A stretch of 7,700 nt of DNA from Acidobacteriota bacterium (GTDB taxonomy: Bacteria; Acidobacteriota; Vicinamibacteria; Vicinamibacterales; 2-12-FULL-66-21): assembly GCA_013817065.1 (NCBI GenBank), contig JACDDJ010000199.1:1-7700 (forward strand), written 5' to 3'. Shown piece after piece: positions 1 through 6,339 of this stretch. The notes under the pieces were generated by a model, which saw only the letters and a list, made by a program, of their open reading frames with translations, was not told the DNA's origin and did not search any database. The stretch's first letter is position 1; each line of letters starts with the position of its first letter. The position numbers were made by a program, and so were the translations under genes.

Positions 1-81
1 GCCGTTGCCAGGGCGGAGAAACACGCGGGCGGTGGCTGTCTTGCGGCGTCCCGTCCCGTAGTACTGAATTCCAGCTGCCAC
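1..81 (-). CDS. rpsI: 30S ribosomal protein S9, N-terminal part (cut by window edge)
   Basis: S9 is a small-subunit ribosomal protein whose C-terminal tail reaches the P site; here only the first 27 codons are present. The translation reads VAAGIQYYGTGRRKTATARV and continues FLRPGNG. The block QYYGTGRRKTATARVFL is the diagnostic N-terminus of bacterial S9. The start is a GTG that uses the last base of the rplM stop codon (TAGTG, one-base overlap). An AGAGGT Shine-Dalgarno (minus strand, 88-93) sits six bases before it, inside the end of rplM. The rplM-rpsI order is the usual bacterial operon, so S9 is probably translationally coupled to L13. Identity is near certain; the rest of the gene lies outside the window. 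Confidence 0.95.
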   Translation of the reverse strand, partial: MAAGIQYYGTGRRKTATARVFLRPGNG

Positions 82-542
82 TATGCGACCTCTTGCTTGG
101 TTGACTTCTTGTGGGCCTCACCCCGCGGGCGCGGCATCTGCGCGGCGTGCGGGTGATCGGCTCCCGCGTAGACCTTCAGCTTGCGCCACATTGCTTCACC
201 CATCTTTGTTTTGGGGAGCATGCCGCGCACGGCTTCTTCGACCATTCGCACCGGGTTCTTCTGGCGCAGATCCTTGGCCCGTTCTTCGCGCAGCCCGCCC
301 TCGAAGCCGCTGTGATACCGATACAGCTTCTGCTCTTCCTTACGGCCGGTGAGCTTGACCTTCGCGGCATTCACGATCACGACGTGATCACCAGTATCAA
401 TGTAGGGGGTGTAAACCGGCTTGTGCTTACCCTGAAGGAGGCGCGACGCTTCGGTTGCCACGCGGCCCAGGACCAGCTCCTCGGCGTCGATGACGTGCCA
501 CTGCCGCTCCACACTCCCGGCGGTGGGAACAAACGTACCCAT
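81..542 (-). CDS. rplM: 50S ribosomal protein L13
   Basis: L13 is an early-assembling large-subunit protein that binds 23S rRNA. The 153-residue product aligns along its length with bacterial L13. Recognisable blocks are WHVIDAEELVLGRVATEAS (residues 15-33), GKHKPVYTPYIDTGDHVVIVNA (38-59), VRGMLPKTKMGEAMWRKLKVYAG (105-127) and HPHAAQ (130-135). It is about ten residues longer than the 142-residue E. coli protein, through a basic C-terminal tail rich in Lys, Arg and Glu. The ATG is preceded by GAAAGGG eight bases upstream (minus strand, 551-557) and the N-terminus matches the family without extension, so the start is well supported. It is first in an operon with rpsI and has its own promoter at 640-668. 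Confidence 0.97.
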   Translation of the reverse strand: MGTFVPTAGSVERQWHVIDAEELVLGRVATEASRLLQGKHKPVYTPYIDTGDHVVIVNAAKVKLTGRKEEQKLYRYHSGFEGGLREERAKDLRQKNPVRMVEEAVRGMLPKTKMGEAMWRKLKVYAGADHPHAAQMPRPRGEAHKKSTKQEVA

Positions 543-634
543 TCAAAAAACCCTTTCGGCCTGAACAAACTTGGCTTGTTGCCTGCCCGCCAGCCGTCGT
601 GACAGACGGTCGGCCCATTACTGAGGACGGCAAA
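543..634 (-). promoter_or_regulatory. rplM 5' leader with possible hairpin structure
   Basis: If transcription starts about seven bases past the -10 box at 640-645, the L13 mRNA has a leader of roughly 90 nt. It contains a perfect 5-bp hairpin, CCGTC/GACGG with a six-base loop (594-609). A possible closing helix pairs the leader start (629-635, GTTTGCC) with GGCAAC (578-583), with one bulged base. Many ribosomal operons are autoregulated through such leaders, but I do not recognise this as a described L13 leader class. The pairing was found by eye only and may be chance in GC-rich sequence. Confidence 0.3.
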
Positions 635-639
635 CCAAG

Positions 640-668
640 AGGATACTGACGATTGCGGGGATTGTCAA
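640..668 (-). promoter_or_regulatory. sigma70-type promoter of rplM-rpsI
   Basis: Read on the minus strand, a perfect -35 box TTGACA (663-668) is followed by a 17-base spacer (646-662) and a -10 box TATCCT (640-645). This is optimal spacing and four of six matches to TATAAT. It lies about 100 bases upstream of the L13 start codon, faces rplM, and predicts a start site near 633. It is the best housekeeping promoter I can see in the window, fitting a highly expressed ribosomal operon. Confidence 0.8.
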
Positions 669-874
669 GACACGAGCCAGACCTCTATCGGCCTGTCGAT
701 TCATGGAGTTATCGGCTGCCGCCCGTCACGGTTGTTGCCTGTAACCACAGTACGCGGAAAGCGCATTACGGTTTCGTTAGATCGTGTCCAAAATGTGATT
801 ACCGCTCTGGCCCGGCAGAGGCGCGACCTCCGAGAATCGCCACATTCTGCCGGTTTCCGTCCCTCGCTGCCTCG
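669..874. other. Divergent intergenic control region between rplM and pil promoters
   Basis: No coding sequence is evident in this 206-base stretch between the two opposing core promoters; short open frames here show no family resemblance. It contains small dyads that could be protein-binding sites: CTGT-N4-ACAG (739-750), GGTT-N9-AACC (730-746) and AGAAT-N6-ATTCT (833-848). Single matches to the loose PilR half-site (C/G)TGTC occur at 784-788, and at 693-697 if the whole region is searched, a frequency expected by chance. A sigma54 activator site would be expected somewhere here if the promoter at 875-889 is real. Confidence 0.4.
833..848. repeat. Small inverted repeat upstream of the pil promoter
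   Basis: AGAAT and ATTCT flank a six-base spacer (CGCCAC), and outer CCG and CGG bases extend the symmetry with a bulge. The centre lies about 60 bases upstream of the predicted sigma54 transcription start, closer than most enhancer sites. It could be an operator or activator site, or chance. Confidence 0.25.
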
Positions 875-889
875 TGGCACCCGCCTTGC
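875..889 (+). promoter_or_regulatory. sigma54 (RpoN) -24/-12 promoter of the pil operon
   Basis: TGGCAC (875-880), five bases, then TTGC (886-889) gives the invariant GG-N10-GC spacing and matches all ten core bases of the TGGCAC-N5-TTGC consensus. The flanking consensus G and the final A/T differ. It predicts a start near 900-901, about 116 bases upstream of the pilM GTG. I see no convincing sigma70 promoter for the operon here. Sigma54 with the activator PilR controls pilin genes in several bacteria (established knowledge); its use for pilMNOPQ here is inferred. The site would need an NtrC-family activator encoded elsewhere. Confidence 0.7.
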
Positions 890-900
890 GCACTTGCTGA

Positions 901-1016
901 GCCGATAACCTGAGAACTTAACAAGAACATTGCCGCGCTGCGGCGTCCACTTCAGCCCGGTGCTGCTGGGTGTGCGGTCGCCGCGACAGCCACGGCCCCT
1001 CATAGACAGGACCACG
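901..1016 (+). other. Probable 5' untranslated leader of the pil operon
   Basis: This lies between the predicted sigma54 start site and the pilM GTG. It contains a short perfect hairpin, GCCGC-GCT-GCGGC (932-944), and ends in a Shine-Dalgarno-like AGGA (1008-1011) five bases before the GTG. The pilM reading frame is open back to a TTG at 930. The extra 29 residues are Arg/Pro-rich, resemble nothing in PilM proteins and lack a good ribosome site, so I treat them as noncoding. I found no recognisable riboswitch. Confidence 0.5.
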
Positions 1017-2069
1017 GTGTTTCGCAGAGCGAAATCACTGGTCGGGCTCGATATCGGTTCGAGCGCGGTCAAAGCAGTCGAGTTGAAGCCCGCCGGCCGC
1101 GGCTACCGCGTCACCGCGTACGGCAGCGAACCGTTGCCGCCCGACAGCATCGTCGATGGCGCCATTATCGATGGGGCCGCCGTCGCCGATGCGATCCGCC
1201 GCCTCTTTGACGCCCGCGGCATCAAGACCAAGGACGTCGCCGCCTCCTTGTCAGGTAACGCGGTCATCGTAAAGAAAATCACGCTCCCGACGATGACCGA
1301 GGCCGAACTGGCCGAGTCCATTTACTGGGAAGCCGAGCAGTACATTCCCTTCGACATCCAGGACGTCAACCTTGACTATCAGGTTCTCGAAGGTGGGGCG
1401 ACCGGGAACGGCACCATGGAAGTGCTGCTGGTGGCGGCGAAGAAAGAGAAGATCGCGGACTACACCGGGGTCATCGCCCAGGCGGGCCGGACCGCCGTGG
1501 TCATCGATGTCGATGCCTTCGCGCTGCAGAACGCCTACGAAGTGAACTATGGGATGGAGCCCGGCGCCGTCGTCGTGCTCCTCAATGCCGGCGCGAGTGC
1601 GACCAACATCAACATACTCAACGGCGAGCAGTCGGTCTTCACGCGCGACGTCTCGATCGGCGGAAATGCCTACACCGAAGCGCTGCAGCGCGAGTTGAGC
1701 CTGCCGTATGACGTCGCCGATCAGTTGAAGCGCGGCGAAGCCGTTGACGGGGTCAGCTTTGAAGATGCGCGCCCGGTGCTGCGCGCCGTCACCGAGAACG
1801 TCATGCTCGAAATCCAGAAGACGTTCGATTTCTTCAAAGCCACCGCCTCCTCCGATCGCATCAAGCGGATCGTCGTCAGCGGCGGCGCGTCACGGGCTGA
1901 GGGCTTCACCGAGATTCTCGCCGAGCGGTTCGATGCGCCGGTCGAGGTCTTCGATCCCTTCAGGCGTGTCGCCTTCGATGCGAAGAACGTTGCCGGTGAT
2001 GCTGCGGCGGTTGCACCGACAGCGGCAGTGGCCGTCGGCCTCGCGCTGCGACGGGTGGCCGACCGATGA
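1017..2069 (+). CDS. pilM: PilM, actin-like ATPase of the type IV pilus alignment complex
   Basis: PilM is a cytoplasmic, FtsA-like ATP-binding protein that docks on the N-terminus of PilN and links the inner-membrane platform to the pilus motor. The 350-residue product has the usual PilM length. Visible features are the phosphate-1 loop VGLDIGSSAVKAVEL (about residues 9-23) and YIPFDIQDVNLDYQ (109-122), typical of the family. A phosphate-2-like segment VVLLNAGASATNINIL lies near 176-191, and the adenosine motif IVVSGGASRAEGF near 275-287. I start at GTG 1017 because AGGA lies five bases upstream and the N-terminus MFRRAKSLVGLDIG fits the family; the in-frame TTG at 930 is less likely. The last codons overlap pilN by ATGA. 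First gene of the operon. Confidence 0.95.
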   Translation: MFRRAKSLVGLDIGSSAVKAVELKPAGRGYRVTAYGSEPLPPDSIVDGAIIDGAAVADAIRRLFDARGIKTKDVAASLSGNAVIVKKITLPTMTEAELAESIYWEAEQYIPFDIQDVNLDYQVLEGGATGNGTMEVLLVAAKKEKIADYTGVIAQAGRTAVVIDVDAFALQNAYEVNYGMEPGAVVVLLNAGASATNINILNGEQSVFTRDVSIGGNAYTEALQRELSLPYDVADQLKRGEAVDGVSFEDARPVLRAVTENVMLEIQKTFDFFKATASSDRIKRIVVSGGASRAEGFTEILAERFDAPVEVFDPFRRVAFDAKNVAGDAAAVAPTAAVAVGLALRRVADR

Positions 2070-2668
2070 TCCGCATCAACCTTCTCGCCGTAGAGCGCCG
2101 CCCTGCGAAGCGCTCGATGATGATTCCGGAGGGGCAGCGGATCACGATTGTCGCCAGCCTGATCCTGCTCAGCACCGTGCTGCTCGTTGGCTGGTGGTTC
2201 TGGTCACTTCGTCAGAGCTCGCAGAGGGTCGACGAAGACATTGCGCGCGCGGAGACCGAGACGCAGCAGCTTCGCTCCGTGCTCGCCCAGGTGCAGAAGT
2301 TCGAGACGCGTAAGGCCCAGCTCCAACAGCGCGTCACGCTGATCGAGCAACTGCGCCGCGGGCAGACCGGACCGGTTCACATTGTCGACGAGATCAGCAA
2401 GGCGATCCCGGACCGCCTGTGGCTCACCGAGATCACCCAGAAGGGCGACGACCTCACGATCGCGGGGATGACGACCTCGTTGACCGGCGTCTCGGACTTC
2501 GTCGCCAACCTCGAGACGAGCTCCTGGTTCAAGCGGCCGATCGACATCATCGACAGCCAGATGGCGTCGGACCCGAAGACCGGAGACCTCGTGAAGTTCT
2601 CGGTCAAGGCGACCTTTGCGAATCCCGATACCCCGGCGCCGGCCACGCCCCTGGTGGCCAAGCGGTGA
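2066..2668 (+). CDS. pilN: PilN, inner-membrane type IV pilus assembly protein
   Basis: PilN is a bitopic inner-membrane protein that binds PilM in the cytoplasm and pairs with PilO in the periplasm. The 200-residue product begins MIRINLLAVERRP; the INLL motif (residues 4-7) is the known PilM-docking peptide. One hydrophobic helix spans about 26-47 (VASLILLSTVLLVGWWFW). A charged, Gln-rich coiled coil follows (about 50-98), then a ferredoxin-like periplasmic domain (about 100-185) and a Pro/Ala-rich tail. The ATG overlaps the pilM stop (ATGA), so translation is probably coupled. Length and domain order are normal for the family. Confidence 0.93.
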   Translation: MIRINLLAVERRPAKRSMMIPEGQRITIVASLILLSTVLLVGWWFWSLRQSSQRVDEDIARAETETQQLRSVLAQVQKFETRKAQLQQRVTLIEQLRRGQTGPVHIVDEISKAIPDRLWLTEITQKGDDLTIAGMTTSLTGVSDFVANLETSSWFKRPIDIIDSQMASDPKTGDLVKFSVKATFANPDTPAPATPLVAKR

Positions 2669-2688
2669 CGCGGTCGACGGAGCGGTTA

Positions 2689-2730
2689 ATGGATCAGCTA
2701 GGCGCCTCCGATAAGGCGACAGGGCAATAG
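2689..2730 (+). CDS. Possible 13-codon mini-ORF abutting pilO
   Basis: ATG 2689 opens a 13-codon frame (MDQLGASDKATGQ) that ends in TAG directly before the pilO ATG. It is in the same frame as pilO, with a GGAG ribosome site (2679-2682) six bases upstream. It may be a translational relay keeping ribosomes moving across the only gap in the operon, or a remnant of a longer pilO N-terminus closed by a stop codon. It overlaps a small hairpin, CGCCT/AGGCG (2703-2718). The peptide itself resembles nothing I know, and at this size the frame could be chance. Confidence 0.3.
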   Translation: MDQLGASDKATGQ

Positions 2731-3342
2731 ATGCAACTCTCCCTCAGCAAACTTCCGTGGTACGGCCAGGTCGGAGCATTCGTGCTCGTGGCGGCTGGCT
2801 CGGTCTTCGGGTTCTGGCACTTCTACGTGACCGAGATGCAGGCTGACATCGCGACGCGACAGGGCCGGCTGCTCGCCATGCGGCAGGACATTGCTCGTGG
2901 TGTGGCGACGGCGCGGCGGCTGCCAGAGTTCCAGTCGCAGGTCACCGATCTCGAGGCACGGCTCGAGAGCCTTCGGGCCGTTCTGCCGGAGCAAAAGGAC
3001 GTCGCCGATATTCTGCGCCGCGTCCAGGGGCTCGCCACCCAGTCCAACCTGTCGATCCAGCGCTTCACCCCGCAGCCGCCAAAGCAGGAGGCGCTCTACG
3101 CGTCGCTGCCGTTCAAGCTCACGGCGGAGGGCACGTACCACGACCTTGGCCTCTTCCTCGATCGCATCGGGAAGTTTCACCGCATCATCAACGTCAGCGA
3201 CATCGTCATCAAGGCCAAGACGCAGCCCGAGGCAAACGCGACGATCGTCGCCGACCTGGTGGCCACGACATTCGTGCTGCAGGAGAAGCCGGCCGCGACG
3301 ATTCCCGTGAAGCCGGTAGCCAACCCAGCGGCGCCCAAATGA
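2731..3342 (+). CDS. pilO: PilO, inner-membrane type IV pilus assembly protein
   Basis: PilO is the partner of PilN. The pair forms a periplasmic heterodimer that recruits PilP and aligns the inner and outer pilus complexes. The 203-residue product has a short cytoplasmic start containing KLPWYGQ (residues 7-13), which I recognise from PilO proteins of this type. It continues with one transmembrane helix (about 14-32), a coiled coil (about 33-97), and a ferredoxin-like domain including LPFKLTAEGTYHDLGLFLDR (126-145) and INVSDIVI (153-160). A Pro/Ala-rich tail ends the protein. The ATG follows AGGG (2721-2724) by six bases. A TAG in frame immediately upstream fixes the start no earlier than 2731. 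It overlaps pilP by ATGA. Confidence 0.93.
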   Translation: MQLSLSKLPWYGQVGAFVLVAAGSVFGFWHFYVTEMQADIATRQGRLLAMRQDIARGVATARRLPEFQSQVTDLEARLESLRAVLPEQKDVADILRRVQGLATQSNLSIQRFTPQPPKQEALYASLPFKLTAEGTYHDLGLFLDRIGKFHRIINVSDIVIKAKTQPEANATIVADLVATTFVLQEKPAATIPVKPVANPAAPK

Positions 3343-3830
3343 AGCACATCATCCTGGCGATTATCGGTCTGACCGCGACACCGCTCGCGGCGCAGGCTCC
3401 CGCGGCGCCACCCGCGACTCAGAAGCCGGCTTCAGCCGCGGCAGCGGTCGAGAAGCCGGACGCGAGCGCGTTGGCGTCGGCGTTCACCTACAAGGTCGAG
3501 GGACGTCGCGACCCATTTGTCAGCCTGGTCGGCCGTGGTTCGGATCCCAGGTCGTCGGCCGCTCGTGTCGCCGGCCTGCCGGGAATGCTGATCAACGAAG
3601 TCAGTCTGAAGGGAATCATGAAGGAGCGCGCCGGCTTCGTTGCCATGCTCCAGGGACCTGACAAGAAGACGTACGTCGTGCGTGCCGGTCAGCGACTGCT
3701 GGACGGCAGCGTCAAGTCGATCACGGCAGACGCCGTGGTCTTCGCGCAGGACGTCAATGACCCGCTGTCGCTCGTCAAGCAGAGGGAAGTGCGTAAGGCC
3801 TTGAGATCGGGCGAGGAGAATCGGGGATGA
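3339..3830 (+). CDS. pilP: PilP, periplasmic type IV pilus assembly protein
   Basis: PilP connects the PilN/PilO dimer to the PilQ secretin across the periplasm. The 163-residue product has a signal peptide (about 1-20, ending PLAAQA). An Ala/Pro-rich linker follows (21-46), then the family hallmark YKVEGRRDPFVSL (51-63). The beta domain includes LINEVSLKGIMKERAGFVAML (84-104) and TYVVRAGQRLLDGSVKSI (111-128). Proteobacterial PilP is normally a lipoprotein, but this one contains no cysteine at all. It should therefore be cut by signal peptidase I, or remain anchored by an uncleaved signal. It overlaps both pilO and pilQ by ATGA. Confidence 0.9.
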   Translation: MKHIILAIIGLTATPLAAQAPAAPPATQKPASAAAAVEKPDASALASAFTYKVEGRRDPFVSLVGRGSDPRSSAARVAGLPGMLINEVSLKGIMKERAGFVAMLQGPDKKTYVVRAGQRLLDGSVKSITADAVVFAQDVNDPLSLVKQREVRKALRSGEENRG

Positions 3831-5719
3831 GGTTGCTCAATTGTGTGTCGACTGCCCGCGTGGCGTCGGCCGTAGTGGTGGTCGCCGCGGTCGTCGGGGC
3901 AGTCGCGGTGACGCCGAGCGCGTCGGTCCTGCCGCCGGCCGCGACGGTGATCGAGTCCGTTCGCGCCGCTCACGTTGGCGAGCGCACGACAGTGACGTTG
4001 CGAGGGAACGGGCAATTGACGCCCGCGAACGTCGAAGAGTCCAACGATCCGCGCCGCCTGGTGATGGACTTTGCCGACGTCTCGGCGCAGGCGCCCGCGC
4101 AGACTGACGTGAAGAGTCCCCTCGTCCAGAGGGTCCGGGTTGCGGTGAACAGCCGTGCGCCGCTGGTCACGCGGGTGGTGATGGAGATCGCCGACACGGC
4201 GACGTATCACATCGAACGGACGGGCGAGCCCGGGCACGCGCTCTCGGTCGTCTTCGAACACCCGCAGAAATCGACCTCGGTGTTGCTGTCACCAGCCGAG
4301 CCGGTCGCCGGCCAGCCCGAAGCGTCCCTGACGATAGAACAGGCTGTTAAGAACGCGGCGCGGCTGACGCCGGTAGCGCCGGTCGCGCCTCCGGTGTCGG
4401 CGCGGCCGCAAACACAGTCGCAAACGTTCTCGCCCAGCGCCGAGAAACGCTACATCGGAACACCAGTCTCTCTCGACCTCGATGGGGCGGACCTTCGGGC
4501 GACGTTGCGCACGCTCGTTGAGCACGGCGGCCTGAACGTAGTCTTCGATCCATCCGTCCAGGGCACCGTCGATATCTTCGTCCGCGACATCCCGTGGGAC
4601 CAGGCGCTCGAAACGGTACTTCGGGCGAACAAACTGGGCTACGTCGCTGAAGGCACGATCATTCGGATCGCACCCCTGAACGTGCTCTCGGAGGAAGAAG
4701 CCGAGCGGCACAAGCTGGCAGAGGCTCGCGCACTGGCTGGGGACGTCAGCGTCCAGACCTTCACATTGAGCTACGCCCGCGCCCAGGACATGCAGCCGCT
4801 CCTGACCAAGTCCGCGCTGTCATCGCGAGGCCAGATCCAGGTGGATGCGCGAACCAATACGCTCATCATTACCGACCTTCCCGACCGTCTGCAGATCGCG
4901 GCCAACCTGCTGAACTCACTCGATCGCGCCGAACCACAGGTAGAGGTGGAAGCCCGGATCGTGCAGACGAGTCGCGACTTCGCCCGGGCGATCGGGATCC
5001 AGTGGGGCCTCAATGGACGCATGACGCCGGACATCGGCAACACCACCGGCCTGGCGTTCCCGAACCGCGGCACCGTCGGTGGACGTCTCGGCACACAGGG
5101 CCCGCTCGGCACCGACCCGCGCGCTAGCGCCGCGGAGCAAACCGGCACCGGCGTGAATCTTGGTGTGGACGCCGCGAACTCCGCCATCGGCCTGGCGCTC
5201 GGATCGGTGAACGGCGCCTTCAACCTGGACGTCGCGCTCAGCGCCCTGGAGCGCACCGGCAAAGGCCGCGTGCTCTCGACGCCGCGTCTGACCACGCAGA
5301 ACAACGTCTCGGCGTCGGTGCAGCAGGGTATCCAGATCCCGATTCAGACCGTCGCCAACAACACCGTCACCGTCACCTTCAAGGACGCGGTGCTCAAGCT
5401 CCAGGTGACGCCGCAGATCACGGCGGCGGGCACCGTCATCATGCAGGTGAGCGTGCAGAACATGACCGCGGACTTCAGTCGCGAGGTCAATGGCATCCCG
5501 CCGATCGACACCCAGGAAGCCCAGACCCAGGTCCAGGTCGAGGACGGCGCAACCACGGTCATCGGCGGCATCTTCGTCAGCCGCGAACAATCGTCCACCG
5601 ACAGGACCCCGCTCCTGAACCGGATTCCTCTCCTCGGCTGGCTGTTCCGGCGGGACTCGGTACAGGACGAAAGTCGCGAACTGTTGATTTTTATCACGCC
5701 ACGGATCCTGAAGGGTTAG
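3827..5719 (+). CDS. pilQ: PilQ, type IV pilus outer-membrane secretin
   Basis: PilQ forms the multimeric outer-membrane channel through which the pilus passes. The 630-residue product has an N-terminal signal or hydrophobic segment (about 11-32) and a single AMIN domain (about 43-144, peptidoglycan-binding type). A Pro/Ala/Gln linker follows (about 152-208), then an STN/N0 domain (about 213-277) containing VSLDLDGADLRATLRTL and IPWDQALETVL. An N1-like secretin_N repeat lies at about 308-366, with DARTNTLIITDLP. The secretin barrel runs from about 370 to 629: VEVEARIVQTSRDFARAIGI, VLSTPRLTTQNN, VEDGATTVIGGIF, then TPLLNRIPLLGWLFR and ELLIFITPRIL at the end. One AMIN domain is fewer than in some Gram-negative PilQs. 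Translation is coupled to pilP through ATGA. Confidence 0.95.
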   Translation: MRLLNCVSTARVASAVVVVAAVVGAVAVTPSASVLPPAATVIESVRAAHVGERTTVTLRGNGQLTPANVEESNDPRRLVMDFADVSAQAPAQTDVKSPLVQRVRVAVNSRAPLVTRVVMEIADTATYHIERTGEPGHALSVVFEHPQKSTSVLLSPAEPVAGQPEASLTIEQAVKNAARLTPVAPVAPPVSARPQTQSQTFSPSAEKRYIGTPVSLDLDGADLRATLRTLVEHGGLNVVFDPSVQGTVDIFVRDIPWDQALETVLRANKLGYVAEGTIIRIAPLNVLSEEEAERHKLAEARALAGDVSVQTFTLSYARAQDMQPLLTKSALSSRGQIQVDARTNTLIITDLPDRLQIAANLLNSLDRAEPQVEVEARIVQTSRDFARAIGIQWGLNGRMTPDIGNTTGLAFPNRGTVGGRLGTQGPLGTDPRASAAEQTGTGVNLGVDAANSAIGLALGSVNGAFNLDVALSALERTGKGRVLSTPRLTTQNNVSASVQQGIQIPIQTVANNTVTVTFKDAVLKLQVTPQITAAGTVIMQVSVQNMTADFSREVNGIPPIDTQEAQTQVQVEDGATTVIGGIFVSREQSSTDRTPLLNRIPLLGWLFRRDSVQDESRELLIFITPRILKG

Positions 5720-5721
5720 CC

Positions 5722-6306
5722 ATGAAGAGAGTGCTGCTCGGTTTACTCGTAATGGCGTCAGTCTCCTGCGGGTCGATGACCCGCGAGGGGACCGCGTCCT
5801 CCTACCTGGTGGTCGCCGCCATCGATGCGGCATCGGGCGCGGACCCGGAAGACTTCGCCGGCGACCTCGAGTCCGATGTCGTCACCGTCGTCGATGGCGT
5901 CAGTACGATATTCGGAGACGTCGCGCGCGTCACCTTCGTGCTCGCCCTCAAGGACCCCGGGCCGTCGGCCTCGCCACTGACGCCGACCCCTGCCAACGCG
6001 ATTACTGTCGACCGCTACCGCGTGCGCTTCATTCGCAGCGATGGCCGGAACCGGGCAGGAGTCGACGTGCCCTACGGCTTCGATGGTGCGTTCACTGCCA
6101 CGGTGTTCGACCAGACGCAGGCATCCTTCACGCTCGTGCGCGCTCAGGCGAAAGCTGAAGCGCCGCTCGCCGCGCTGGCAACGAGCCTCATCGTCGTTTC
6201 CACGATCGCCGAAATCACCTTCTACGGCCACGACCAGACCGGCCGCGAGGTGATCACCAGGGGGCGTGTCGGCGTCCATTTTGCCAACTGGGGCGACCCG
6301 GAGTAG
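5722..6306 (+). CDS. Predicted beta-rich lipoprotein of unknown function, downstream of pilQ
   Basis: I do not recognise a named family. The 194-residue product begins with a lipoprotein signal, MKRVLLGLLVMASVSCGS, with a lipobox VSC and Cys16 as the likely lipidated residue; Gly-Ser after it argues against inner-membrane retention. The mature part is predicted mostly beta: YLVVAAIDA (28-36), VARVTFVLALKD (67-78), VDRYRVRFIRSDG (96-108), GAFTATVFD (122-130), IAEITFYGHD (162-171) and GRVGVHFANW (181-190). This suggests an Ig-like or beta-sandwich fold. The ATG lies two bases after the pilQ stop, with AAGGG (5711-5715) six bases upstream. It is therefore almost certainly in the pil operon and may be a pilotin or outer-membrane accessory of PilQ; that is inferred from position only. 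Confidence 0.85.
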   Translation: MKRVLLGLLVMASVSCGSMTREGTASSYLVVAAIDAASGADPEDFAGDLESDVVTVVDGVSTIFGDVARVTFVLALKDPGPSASPLTPTPANAITVDRYRVRFIRSDGRNRAGVDVPYGFDGAFTATVFDQTQASFTLVRAQAKAEAPLAALATSLIVVSTIAEITFYGHDQTGREVITRGRVGVHFANWGDPE

Positions 6307-6316
6307 CCGGGCGCCA

Positions 6317-6338
6317 GGTCACAGACAACCGGGTCACA
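6317..6338 (+). repeat. Short direct repeat before the PKD lipoprotein gene
   Basis: GGTCACA occurs twice (6317-6323 and 6332-6338), 15 bases apart start to start, filling most of the 33-base gap before ATG 6340. The second copy covers the ribosome-binding position, where only a weak CGGG is present. It may be a small duplication or a protein or RNA contact site; chance is possible. Confidence 0.3.
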
Positions 6339-6339
6339 T

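Noticed and set aside
111..602. Plus-strand 163-residue open frame across rplM
   Set aside because: It lies antisense to the clear L13 gene and its translation resembles no family; it is a GC-rich shadow frame.
693..788. PilR half-sites (C/G)TGTC at 693-697 and 784-788
   Set aside because: Five-base degenerate motifs at about the number expected by chance; they are not clustered.
885..925. Sigma70 promoter for pilM (TTGCGC or TTGCTG with TAACCT or TTAACA)
   Set aside because: Spacers of 14, 15 or 19 bases and poor -10 boxes make these much weaker than the sigma54 element in the same place.
930..1016. N-terminal extension of PilM from TTG 930
   Set aside because: The extension does not look like PilM, lacks a good ribosome site and contains the likely AGGA site of the GTG start at 1017.
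901..1016. Cyclic-di-GMP riboswitch in the pil leader
   Set aside because: These are common near pilus genes, but the conserved GEMM core sequences are absent.
2698..3180. Minus-strand 160-residue open frame across pilO
   Set aside because: It is antisense to the coiled-coil region of PilO; its Leu/Arg/Glu-rich pattern mirrors that coding sequence and has no start signals.
4916..5833. Minus-strand 305-residue open frame across pilQ
   Set aside because: It is long, but antisense to the conserved secretin domain, with Arg/Asp/Gly-rich composition typical of shadow frames in GC-rich DNA.
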